Below, one piece after another: positions 1 to 7,772 of a DNA stretch of 64,000 bases. The DNA comes from JAWKUK01 sp041398605 (GTDB lineage Bacteria; Planctomycetota; UBA1135; GCA-002686595). Every line of letters begins with the position of its first letter. Within the stretch, counting starts at the first letter, position 1. The stretch lies in contig JAWKUK010000016.1 of assembly GCA_041398605.1 (NCBI GenBank), positions 1 through 64,000 on the forward strand, in the 5' to 3' direction. Under the pieces are notes generated by a model. That model worked only from the letters and a program-made list of their open reading frames with translations, did no database searches and was not told the DNA's origin. The translations under genes were made by a program, and so were the position numbers.

Positions 1-49
1 TTTTGCGCGCGGCATAGCCTGTCGGGAGGCGCCTAGCAGCCTGCGGCGG

Positions 50-73
50 AACCGCGCTGCGCGCAGCGCGGTT
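50..73 (-). terminator. Perfect palindrome downstream of the lipoprotein gene
   Basis: A perfect 24-nt palindrome (aaccgcgctgcg and its reverse complement) begins 13 nt past the stop codon of the minus-strand lipoprotein gene. As RNA it can fold into a stem of about 10 bp with a short loop. There is no clear U tract after it, so a rho-independent terminator is only a suggestion from position and symmetry. Confidence 0.4.
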
Positions 74-86
74 GCATCACGGGCGG

Positions 87-1148
87 TTAGGGGATGGATC
101 GCACTTCGATCGCTCCGACCGACACGTCGACGTGGTGGGCGACGAGCGCGAGACCGCCTTGCCGGTGGGCATCTTGGCTCACCTGAGTGACCTCGTAGGC
201 GGGGGCCTCAGGTTCCGGAGCGCCCTCGGGCCAGACCTTGAGGCGGTAGCGCGTGACCCCTTCGCCGGCGGGTGAGTCGGGGAGCGTCACGCACGAAGCA
301 ATGAGGTGATAGCGCTGGTCGGTCTGGAACTCGAGGGTCGCGTAGTTCTCGAGTTCATTGCGATCGCCGCGGTAGAACTGGAACTGAGGCGGTTCGTGAG
401 GGGCCCCCTTCTTCCATCTGAGCCAGGTGATGGCGCCAAAGGGCAGGTAACCCCACTTGGGCTGTGCTTCGGGAAAGTCGAGCGGGCCGCCCACGCAGTG
501 CCCATTGAAACGGAACACGACCCCAAAGGCGTTGCCGCCGGAGAACGGGGCGGTCGTGGCCGCGACTCGGTGGATGGTGAATGTCGTCTGGACTTCGTAG
601 TCGCGCCAGGTGCGATCGCCGATCGCATAGACCCGGTCATAGGCGGGCTCGCTCGAGCGCAACGAGTCGCCCTCTATGGTCCAACGTCCATCCACGCACC
701 ATCCGACGTCCTGGGGGTTGGAGACGGTGGACCAGTCGATGGAGTACGGCAATGGCGAGGTGCCCGTCGTCCGCTCGAGGCGGACCTCCTGAACGAGCTC
801 GGACCCATCCTCGTGCTCGGCCCGGAGTCTGACCCGGTTCGTGCCAGGAGTGAGGGCCGCGACAGGTATGTCAGCGTTGAAGTGTCCGGGACCGCCGAGT
901 CTGCGGAAGCCGAATGGATCGCGGCTGACCGTGAGCGCGACTTCGGGCCCATCATTGAGGCTGTAAGTGAGCTGTCGAGAGGTCGTCTCTCCGAGGAGAT
1001 TGAAGTCGGATTGCCCATCACCGAGGTGCCCAACGCGTTGTTCCGCCCCGTACCAGACGTCGAGTGCGAGGGGCGGGTCTGGCGGGCCGCAGCCCGTCAT
1101 GCCAACGGCCAGGGCGATGGTGGAAAGCGCGCTCCATCGGCGTTGCAT
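87..1148 (-). CDS. Secreted lipoprotein with concanavalin/LamG-like domain
   Basis: 353 residues. The N-terminus has a basic start, a hydrophobic core and a lipobox-like end (VGMTGC, Cys at about 20), so it is probably a lipoprotein. The C-terminal two thirds looks beta-rich, with segments such as VQTTFTIHRV, FGVVFRFNGH and GGLALVAHHV that resemble the jelly-roll fold used by LamG or 3-keto-disaccharide hydrolase-type domains. I could not recognise catalytic residues. Its ATG overlaps the TAA of the preceding VanZ reading frame by one base (TAATG), so it is probably translationally coupled to that gene as the last member of the glycan operon. A role in binding surface polysaccharide is inferred from fold and neighbours only. 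Confidence 0.7.
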   Translation of the reverse strand: MQRRWSALSTIALAVGMTGCGPPDPPLALDVWYGAEQRVGHLGDGQSDFNLLGETTSRQLTYSLNDGPEVALTVSRDPFGFRRLGGPGHFNADIPVAALTPGTNRVRLRAEHEDGSELVQEVRLERTTGTSPLPYSIDWSTVSNPQDVGWCVDGRWTIEGDSLRSSEPAYDRVYAIGDRTWRDYEVQTTFTIHRVAATTAPFSGGNAFGVVFRFNGHCVGGPLDFPEAQPKWGYLPFGAITWLRWKKGAPHEPPQFQFYRGDRNELENYATLEFQTDQRYHLIASCVTLPDSPAGEGVTRYRLKVWPEGAPEPEAPAYEVTQVSQDAHRQGGLALVAHHVDVSVGAIEVRSIP

Positions 1149-2159
1149 TACGTCCTCGTTTCAGCGCGTCGCTGAGTCTGATGGTGAAAGATCGACGCGC
1201 CGAGCGCTGCGCCGATCGCGTCGAACGCTGCGTGCGCGAGGGTGGGGTGGCGTCCAGCGAAGAGCAGCTTTCCGCCCTCGAGCGTGAGGCTGGCCAAGAG
1301 CGCCCACCCGACGACATAGGTCGCCTGCGCGCGGAGCCCGACGGGCCGATGTCGTGCGCGCGCGAGCGCCCACCCGAACGGGAGGAACGTCGCGACGTGC
1401 CAGAGGGCGTACCAAGCGCACCCCGCGGTCGAGCTCGAGCGCCCGGCGCGCGCGCTCGGGGACTTGCCAGAACGAGCTTGGACGCTGCAGCGTGCGATCA
1501 GCGAGCAAGGCGAAGGTCTCTCCATTCACGATCGCCGTTGGGTCGCGAAGGGCGCCTTGCCAGGCCCTCGACCGGGTCTGCTCGTCGCCCAACGCCAGGT
1601 GATAGCTGCCATCCCAGCGTTCGAACGGGCTCGACTCAAAGTGTTCCTGGGCGCGCAGCTCGCCGTCGACCTCGATCGCAACCTCAGACGAGGTGATGAG
1701 GACGCTGATCTTGCGCCAGGTCCCGGTCGCGACCGTTTGCGCGTCGAAGACCGCCGGGACCGTCAGCCGGGGCTCGCCATCCAAGCTCGAACCGGCCCTG
1801 CGGCAGCGGACGACGAGGTTTGCACCCTCCTGCCCGATGACGAGGTTGGCACGCTTGGTGTCTCTCGCGAGCGTCAGGATGCGCGCGGGCCCGGTCAGAT
1901 CGGCGCGCTCGGCGCAGACGTCCAGCGTGATCCTGAGAGCCCCCGCGTTGTGCGCCGCAGCGAGCCATGCCGGCGGCGCCGTCGTGCGAACGATCGACGG
2001 TTCCGCGACGTGGAGCACGCCTTGGTCGTCGAGGTGCGCGCGGCTGCGCGCCAAGTAGGGGCCTTCGAACCCTGGCTCGAACGGGAACCAAGCAGAGGTG
2101 CAGAGCGCGACCAGGACCAAGCAGAGCGCGGTGCGTCGCCCGGGGACACGCCACTTCAC
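1148..2159 (-). pseudogene. LamG-VanZ membrane protein, interrupted by a one-base frameshift
   Basis: The first frame starts at a GTG (2157-2159) that overlaps the upstream gene's TGA (GTGA). It encodes a signal-like segment and a LamG-type beta domain (RITLDVCAE, ANLVIGQEGANLVVRC, RKISVLITSSEVAIEVDGE). After about residue 245 the frame turns into Arg/Ala-rich nonsense. The next frame carries a recognisable VanZ-like segment (CAWYALWHVATFLPFGWAL, YVVGWALLASLTLEGGKLL, AHAAFDAIGAALGASIF) and ends at a TAA that overlaps the next ATG. One extra C in the CCCC run at 1421-1424 would explain the shift; without it the product is about 336 residues, LamG then VanZ. This could be a sequencing indel or a real disruption. 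VanZ-like proteins are multi-pass membrane proteins of poorly defined function. Confidence 0.7.
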
Positions 2160-3352
2160 GTTGATGCCTCTCGCGCCACCTCGACCGTCAGGATCTCGGC
2201 CGCGAGCCCCAACGATTGAACCATTGCCTCGATCTCACCGGCGTATGCCGGGTTCAAGACGATGAGCGTGTCGACACCGAGGCCGCGGAGGTCCTGCGGC
2301 GCCACGATGGGGTGGCCCGTCCCCGCGACGAACTTCCCGTGCTTCAATGGATTCACGTCGACCGCGCATACGACAGCGCGTGCGCCGGGCACGGAATTGA
2401 GGAAGGTCGCCCCCTTCGAGCCCGCGCCCCACAGCGCGACGCCGCGCGAACTCCGTCCTTGGAGGGCCATCGACCAAGTGCGGACGAGCTCGCGGTGCTC
2501 ACGTGCAAACGCGTCACAGAGCCGCGCGACGTCCGCCGGCGTGACTGGGGCCGCTTGTGCGCCCGACGTGTTGAACCCTATCGATCGCTCCGTGCCCGGG
2601 CGCCACTCAGCGGCCAAGAACTGCCCCGAGAAGGCTTCGCTAAGGGTCGCATCGGCCGCGCCCGCGCGTCCGAGGAGCTGCGAGAGCGCGCTGGGCGTGA
2701 AATAGGAGCAGTGCTCGTAGATCAAATCCCACACGCCCATGTCGCGCAGGGTGAAGAGCCCGTTCGGGACTTCGATGTATACGCCGGCGCCGACCCTTCG
2801 CGCCGCGCCGACGATCGCGGCGGCGAGCGGAACGGGGTCGTGCAGGTGCTCGAAGACATGTCGCGACAGCACGAGGCCGACGTCGGTAGACACGTCCTGA
2901 GCATCGAACCGTCGGCGTTCGATCGTGATCGGCCCGCGTGAGTTCCAGAGAGCGTCATCCGGCGCGCTCGGGTCGACGACGAGCCCGCGTGCCGTGCCCG
3001 CGTCGATGAGGCGCTCCATGAACTCGCCCCTGCCGCCGCCGACGTCCACAGCCGCAGCTCCCTGCAGGTGGTGGCGCGCTACGAGCTCCGTGGCTTGCGC
3101 GCGGGCCCAGCTGTCGAACGTGGGGGAGCCGTGCAGAGAGTTCTCGTAGCCCGGCGCGTAGTCGAGCCGCCGAGGCTCGAACGCAACGTTGTGTACGAAA
3201 CCACAGCCCGTACACACGCCGAGCTGCAGCGCGCCACGCTCCACTGCGCGCGCAGCCTTCTGGTCGTCGTGCAAGACATTCACGAACAGGGGCACGGAGC
3301 CGCCGTCATGAAAGGCCACGAGGGCGCCGCGTTGACAGAGAGGGCAGTCCAC
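2156..3352 (-). CDS. Zinc-binding class I SAM methyltransferase (sugar C-methyltransferase-like)
   Basis: 398 residues. The N-terminal zinc-finger-like motif has CxxC pairs at Cys3/Cys6 and Cys47/Cys50. The SAM-binding motif is at about 103-109 (DVGGGRG). A conserved central segment IYEHCSYFT follows, and a C-terminal Rossmann-like region contains ALWGAGSKGATFLNSV. This three-part layout is that of the deoxysugar C-methyltransferases (the TylCIII/NovU type). It is the third of three consecutive methyltransferases and is closest to the one just upstream, with the same YEHCSYFT and GSGSK/GAGSK-type signatures, suggesting tandem duplication. Substrate is unknown; the adjacent cytidylyltransferase suggests a CDP-linked sugar. 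Confidence 0.85.
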   Translation of the reverse strand: MDCPLCQRGALVAFHDGGSVPLFVNVLHDDQKAARAVERGALQLGVCTGCGFVHNVAFEPRRLDYAPGYENSLHGSPTFDSWARAQATELVARHHLQGAAAVDVGGGRGEFMERLIDAGTARGLVVDPSAPDDALWNSRGPITIERRRFDAQDVSTDVGLVLSRHVFEHLHDPVPLAAAIVGAARRVGAGVYIEVPNGLFTLRDMGVWDLIYEHCSYFTPSALSQLLGRAGAADATLSEAFSGQFLAAEWRPGTERSIGFNTSGAQAAPVTPADVARLCDAFAREHRELVRTWSMALQGRSSRGVALWGAGSKGATFLNSVPGARAVVCAVDVNPLKHGKFVAGTGHPIVAPQDLRGLGVDTLIVLNPAYAGEIEAMVQSLGLAAEILTVEVAREAST

Positions 3353-3362
3353 AGCGAGTCAA

Positions 3363-4556
3363 TCAGAGCGCCCAGACCTCGGGCGCGAGCCCAAGGCCCT
3401 CGAGGTCCGAACGGATCTCATCGAGGTAGATCGGGTTCATCACGATGACCGAAGCCGGCTGGAGCGCGACCAATGCGCTGGGGGGGAGGATCTCGTGCGC
3501 GGTCCCAGCCATGAACTTGCCGTGCTTGTGGGGATTGATGTCGACGACCGCGGCGACTTCATCAGTGACGTCGAGCGTTGTGAGGTAGCTGACGGCCTTC
3601 GACCCAGACCCCCAGAGCGCGACGGGGCCCTTCATGGCGGCCGCTTGAAGCTCCGCGCGCAGGGCCGCGAGCTTGGATCCGATGGTCTCTCTGAATTCGC
3701 GGGCGGCTTGGATCGTCGCGTCGAGGTCGTCCTCCGCCTTGAAGCGCCGTCCACGCTGCGCCTCGTCCTGGGTGTCGACCGGGCGCGCTTCGATCATCAG
3801 GTACTGAGCGTCGTACCCGGTGTAGAGGTCGAGCACTTGGAAGCGCTCGCGACGGAAAAGGCGCGCGAGCGAGCCGAGCGTGAAGTACGAGCAGTGCTCG
3901 TAATACATGTCCCAGAACGCTCGCTCGGTCAGAACCCGCTCGGCTGCCGGCAGCTCGAAGAAGACTACTGCGCCCGCGCGACCCTCGAGCGAACGCCGGA
4001 CAGTGTTGACGAACTCGCGCACCGGCCCGATGTGCTCAAGCGTATGCCGGCACGCGACATAGTCTGCTGCGAGCGACGCATGGTCGACGGTATAGAACTC
4101 TGTTCGGAAGTCGATCCTCGAGGCAGCGTCGCTCGTGTTGCGCTCAGGGCGGTAGCCCGGATCGATGCCGATTCCCCGCCCTCCGCTGATCTCGCAGAGC
4201 TCCGTGACGAACTCGCCTTTGCCGCACCCGATCTCGAGGACCAGCTTGTCGGCCAAGGCGTAGCGGGCGACTTGATCGTGACAGAGGCGCGTTTGGAACG
4301 CGCGGAATGTCCCAGAGAAGGCCTGGGTCTCTTCGTACTCGGGCGAATAGCTCTGCAGGCTCGCTTCGTATGCGCGGTTCTGAATGAAGCCGCAGTCAAG
4401 GCAGATCGCGAGGTCGAGCGCGCCGCGCGGGAATGCGAGCGCCTGCTCCCTCGTCCGGACCATGAGGCACGAGTGGACAGGGACAGATTGGAGCTCGAAG
4501 ATGCCCTCCAGGCGCGCCGATTCGCAGGCCTGGCAGTGGGCGAGCGCGTGGTTCAT
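3363..4556 (-). CDS. Zinc-binding class I SAM methyltransferase (sugar C-methyltransferase-like)
   Basis: 397 residues with the same plan as its downstream neighbour: Cys8/Cys11 and Cys52/Cys55 for zinc, SAM motif EIGCGKG at about 108-114, the central YYEHCSYFT segment, and a C-terminal GSGSKAVSYL nucleotide-binding-like loop. The family includes enzymes adding a methyl group to a carbon of a 4-keto-sugar nucleotide. The spacing to the next gene is 10 bp, so it is co-transcribed. The similarity to the following gene points to tandem duplication with divergence, so the two may act on different positions or substrates. Assignment to the fold is firm; the exact reaction is inferred. Confidence 0.85.
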   Translation of the reverse strand: MNHALAHCQACESARLEGIFELQSVPVHSCLMVRTREQALAFPRGALDLAICLDCGFIQNRAYEASLQSYSPEYEETQAFSGTFRAFQTRLCHDQVARYALADKLVLEIGCGKGEFVTELCEISGGRGIGIDPGYRPERNTSDAASRIDFRTEFYTVDHASLAADYVACRHTLEHIGPVREFVNTVRRSLEGRAGAVVFFELPAAERVLTERAFWDMYYEHCSYFTLGSLARLFRRERFQVLDLYTGYDAQYLMIEARPVDTQDEAQRGRRFKAEDDLDATIQAAREFRETIGSKLAALRAELQAAAMKGPVALWGSGSKAVSYLTTLDVTDEVAAVVDINPHKHGKFMAGTAHEILPPSALVALQPASVIVMNPIYLDEIRSDLEGLGLAPEVWAL

Positions 4557-4565
4557 GGTTGATTC

Positions 4566-5804
4566 TCAGACCACTTCGGGTTTCGGGACAGGGACGATAA
4601 AGCGCCCCCCGCGTGCGGCGAACTCGCGCTGCTGTTGCATGATCTCATCGCGGAAGTTCCACGGTAGGATCAGCAGGTAGTCGGGTGTGTCCTCCAGGAT
4701 CCGTGCCGGTGGCACGATGGGGACGTGTACACCAGGCATGTAGCGGCCTTGTTTGTGCACGTTCTTGTCGGCCACCCAGGCGAGCGTCTCCGTGCCGACC
4801 CCAGCATGGTTCAAGAGGATCGCGCCCTTCGCTGCGGCGCCATAGCCCGCGATGCGCTTGCCCTCGCGCAGCAGCGCGGCGAGGAGGTCTTTTAGCTCCG
4901 TCCGCAGCGCTTCGACCCGGCGCGAGAAGCCCGCGTAGTATTGCAGGCGGTCCATCCCGAGCTCGCGCTCTTGCTCCAGGAGCGCCTCGACGGAGCGCTC
5001 CACCGCCTCACGCGGCTCGACAAAGAGCCGCAAGGAGCCCCCGTGGATCGGCACGCGCTCGACGCGGTTGAGCGAGAGGCCATGGCGCTCGAAGAGCGGC
5101 ACGAGCGCAGTCACCGAGAAGTAGCACAGGTGCTCGTGGTAGATCGTGTCGAACTCGTTGTGGTCGATGAGGTCCCGGACGTAGGGCACCTCGATGACTG
5201 CGACGCCGTCCGGCCTCAGCAGCGCTGCGATGCCGGCGACAAAGCCATTCGTGTCCGAGACGTGCGCCAGGACGTTGTTTGCGTGGATCACGCTGGCGCG
5301 GTCGCCGGCTTCGGCGAGGTCGAGCGCAAGCGAGTGTGTGAAGAACGCGTGGCGTGTCGGGACCCCGCGCGCTCTCGCAGCGAGGACCGGGCCGCGCGCC
5401 GGGTCGACACCCAGCACGCGCACTCCACGCGCGCGATAGTGCTGCAAGAGGTACCCGTCGTTGCTTGCGATCTCGATGACGAGGTCGTGCGCGTCGAGCC
5501 GACGCTCCGTGAGGCGCGCGTCGACGTTGAGCTTCGCGTGTGAGACGATCGCGTCCGTGAACGAGGAGAAGTACGGGTAGTCGTCCGCGAAGAGGACCTC
5601 GGGCGGGACGGTGTGCAGGATCTGCACGAGCCCGCACGAGCCACAGAACGCCACCTCCAGAGGGAAGCGCGCGTCTGCATGACCGAGGTCTGCCTCGTCA
5701 CGTAGGCCGTCTGACAGCGGCATCTGGCCGAGGTTTAGGAACCCCTCGAGCTCACCTGAACCGCACGAGCGGCAGCCCGCGATGCGAATTGCACGCTCGG
5801 TCAC
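4566..5804 (-). CDS. Deoxysugar C-methyltransferase, NovU/TylCIII type
   Basis: 412 residues. Zinc ligands are at Cys11/Cys14 and Cys54/Cys57. The SAM motif EIASNDGYLL at about 111-120 is the hallmark form of the C-3 methyltransferases of deoxysugar pathways. It is followed by IYHEHLCYFS and a C-terminal GYGAAAKGAILLNH loop typical of the family. It is the most canonical of the three methyltransferases here. Its start overlaps the SDR gene stop by 4 bp (ATGA). The likely role is S-adenosylmethionine-dependent C-methylation of a nucleotide-linked 4-keto sugar made by the upstream genes. Confidence 0.9.
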   Translation of the reverse strand: MTERAIRIAGCRSCGSGELEGFLNLGQMPLSDGLRDEADLGHADARFPLEVAFCGSCGLVQILHTVPPEVLFADDYPYFSSFTDAIVSHAKLNVDARLTERRLDAHDLVIEIASNDGYLLQHYRARGVRVLGVDPARGPVLAARARGVPTRHAFFTHSLALDLAEAGDRASVIHANNVLAHVSDTNGFVAGIAALLRPDGVAVIEVPYVRDLIDHNEFDTIYHEHLCYFSVTALVPLFERHGLSLNRVERVPIHGGSLRLFVEPREAVERSVEALLEQERELGMDRLQYYAGFSRRVEALRTELKDLLAALLREGKRIAGYGAAAKGAILLNHAGVGTETLAWVADKNVHKQGRYMPGVHVPIVPPARILEDTPDYLLILPWNFRDEIMQQQREFAARGGRFIVPVPKPEVV

Positions 5805-6850
5805 GCGACCTCCCGACGGCGGATTCGCAGGTCCTCGGTCACTCGATCATTCGCCAGCAGCTCTTGCACGTGTCGAATGCGGAGGTAGCGAGAGCTGTTG
5901 AACTCTTCTGCGGTGAGCCCATGGGCCTTGTACGCCTCGTACAGCTCCTCGACGCCGCGACGAACGGTCCACTCGCACTCGAAGCCGAGGTCTCTCTGGA
6001 TCTTGTCACAGTTGACGCGGTAGCAGCGCTTGTCGGGGCCCGCCCCGGGCGCGATCTCGACCTCGCTGCCTGGCACGACCTCACGCACGATCTCAGCGAC
6101 CTCGTGCATGCGGTAGTTCTCTGCGGTAGATCCGACGTTGAAGGCGATGTTGTGAACGAGCTCGCGCGGCGCTTCGAGCGCGGCGATGAACGCCTTTGAG
6201 ATGTCGCGGATGTGCACGAGCGGACGCCACGGCGTGCCGTCGCTCTTCAGCAAGACCTTCCCCGTCGTGATCGCGTGGCCGGTCAGATTGTTGACGACGA
6301 GGTCGCCCCGCAGGCGCGCCGATACGCCGTAGGCGGTGGCATTGCGCAGGAAGGTCGGAGAGAATTGGTCATTCGCCAGGAGCTCGACGTCGCGCTCGAC
6401 GAGGACCTTTGACTCTCCGTACGGCGTCACCGGGTTGAACGCGCCTGTCTCGTCGATCGCGTCATCACCCGCGGCTCCATACAGGCTGCACGATGACGAC
6501 TGAATGAAGCGCGTCACGCCCACGCGCCGCGCGAGTGACGCGAGGCGTACGGTGGCCCGGTGGTTGATGTCGTACGTGCTGTCCGGGTTCAGGTCACCCA
6601 GCGGGTCATTCGAGATCCCTGCCAAATGGATGATCGCGTCCAGGCCGACGAGGTGCTCCGGTTGGAGCTCTCTGACGTCGACGTCTAGGGACGCGCAGGT
6701 CGCGGTGGGCGGAGAGAAGTCGCAGCCCCGGAAGAGGCCGTTATCGGCTCCCAGGACGTCATAGCCTCGCTCCATAAGCATCGGAACGAGCACTTGTCCG
6801 ATGTATCCCTCGTGACCCGTTACGAGGACTCGTTTTGCGCTTCGGTTCAT
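5801..6850 (-). CDS. NAD-dependent epimerase/dehydratase (extended SDR)
   Basis: 349 residues. An N-terminal Rossmann motif GHEGYIG (about 12-18), the SSSCSLYG serine region and an active-site YGESK (Tyr-x3-Lys) place it in the extended short-chain dehydrogenase family that acts on nucleotide sugars. The Thr-Asp-Glu signature of true 4,6-dehydratases is not seen, so an epimerase or 4-ketoreductase is more likely than a CDP-glucose 4,6-dehydratase. It lies 3 bp downstream of rfbF and overlaps the next methyltransferase. The substrate is presumably the CDP-sugar made by the neighbouring cytidylyltransferase pathway. Confidence 0.85.
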   Translation of the reverse strand: MNRSAKRVLVTGHEGYIGQVLVPMLMERGYDVLGADNGLFRGCDFSPPTATCASLDVDVRELQPEHLVGLDAIIHLAGISNDPLGDLNPDSTYDINHRATVRLASLARRVGVTRFIQSSSCSLYGAAGDDAIDETGAFNPVTPYGESKVLVERDVELLANDQFSPTFLRNATAYGVSARLRGDLVVNNLTGHAITTGKVLLKSDGTPWRPLVHIRDISKAFIAALEAPRELVHNIAFNVGSTAENYRMHEVAEIVREVVPGSEVEIAPGAGPDKRCYRVNCDKIQRDLGFECEWTVRRGVEELYEAYKAHGLTAEEFNSSRYLRIRHVQELLANDRVTEDLRIRRREVA

Positions 6851-6853
6851 TTC

Positions 6854-7627
6854 CTATGCCCATTTCTTCCAAGGAGCCTGACCGGACGCCCAGAGCTCTT
6901 CGAGGATCTGCTTGTGGCGTAAGGTGTCCATGCACTGCCAGAACCCGTCGTGGCGGTACGCCATGAGCTGACCGTCGCGCGCGAGGCCTTCCATCGGGCC
7001 GCGCTCCCACATCGTCGCGTCGTCTGCGACGTACCGCAGGGCTTCGGGCTCGAGGACGAAGAACGCCCCGTTGATCCAGCCCTCGCTGAGCTGGGGCTTC
7101 TCGCTGAATGAAGCGACGCGCTCACCGTCGAGCTCTAACAAGCCGAAGCGCGCGGGGGGGCGGACCGCCGTTACCGTCGCGAGCTTGCCGTGCGAGCGAT
7201 GGAAGCGCAGCAGCTCTTGCAGGTCGATGTCTGCGACGCCGTCACCCCACGTCAGCATGAACGTGCCCTCGCCTAAGTACGGCGCCAAGCGTTTGACGCG
7301 CCCACCTGTGCCCGTCTGTTGTCCGGTATCGACGAGGCGAACGCACCAGTCTTCGACCTCTTCGGGGTGCTCCGGCTCGACCGCCCCCTGCGCCGTACGA
7401 ATCGTCAGGTTCGCGTTCAGCGCCGAGTAGTCGATCATCCAGCGCTTGATGCACTCGCCCTTGTATCCAAGCGCGACGACGAAGTCCGTGAAGCCCTGGT
7501 GGGCGTAGGACTTCATGATGTGCCAGAGGATCGGACGACCGCCCACTTCGACCATGGGTTTCGGCTTCAGCACGGTCTCTTCCGAGAGCCGAGATCCGAC
7601 GCCGCCGGCGAGAATGGCGACCTTCAT
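6854..7627 (-). CDS. rfbF: Glucose-1-phosphate cytidylyltransferase
   Basis: 257 residues from the ATG at 7625-7627, the usual length for RfbF. An upstream in-frame extension exists but has no family similarity. The nucleotidyltransferase signature starts at once (MKVAILAGGVGSRL, then KPKPMVEVGGRPILWHIM). TWGDGVADID supplies the metal-binding Asp region, and GWINGAFFVLEP and DGFWQCMDT are typical of RfbF. The enzyme makes CDP-glucose from CTP and glucose-1-phosphate, the entry to CDP-deoxysugar synthesis. It is the first gene of the operon. A CDP-glucose 4,6-dehydratase (rfbG), its normal partner, is not present nearby. Confidence 0.95.
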   Translation of the reverse strand: MKVAILAGGVGSRLSEETVLKPKPMVEVGGRPILWHIMKSYAHQGFTDFVVALGYKGECIKRWMIDYSALNANLTIRTAQGAVEPEHPEEVEDWCVRLVDTGQQTGTGGRVKRLAPYLGEGTFMLTWGDGVADIDLQELLRFHRSHGKLATVTAVRPPARFGLLELDGERVASFSEKPQLSEGWINGAFFVLEPEALRYVADDATMWERGPMEGLARDGQLMAYRHDGFWQCMDTLRHKQILEELWASGQAPWKKWA

Positions 7628-7687
7628 GTAGGTGACTTGCGAGCGAAGAAGCGAGGGAGGGTTCCCTGCCGCTATCGAGCGCAGTGA

Positions 7688-7712
7688 CGCCAGATCTGAA
7701 TCCGATCTGGCG
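7688..7712 (-). terminator. Hairpin between gnd domain gene and rfbF
   Basis: A perfect 9-bp stem (cgccagatc / gatctggcg, 7688-7696 and 7704-7712) with a 7-nt loop lies in the 145-bp gap between the 3' end of the pentose phosphate operon and the start of rfbF, both on the minus strand. It could terminate the upstream operon or sit in the rfbF leader. No strong U tract follows it. Confidence 0.4.
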
Positions 7713-7772
7713 CGCCCACATCGGGGGCCTACATTCAGCGCGAGGACGCCCAAGGGGCGCCCTCTGGATGGC

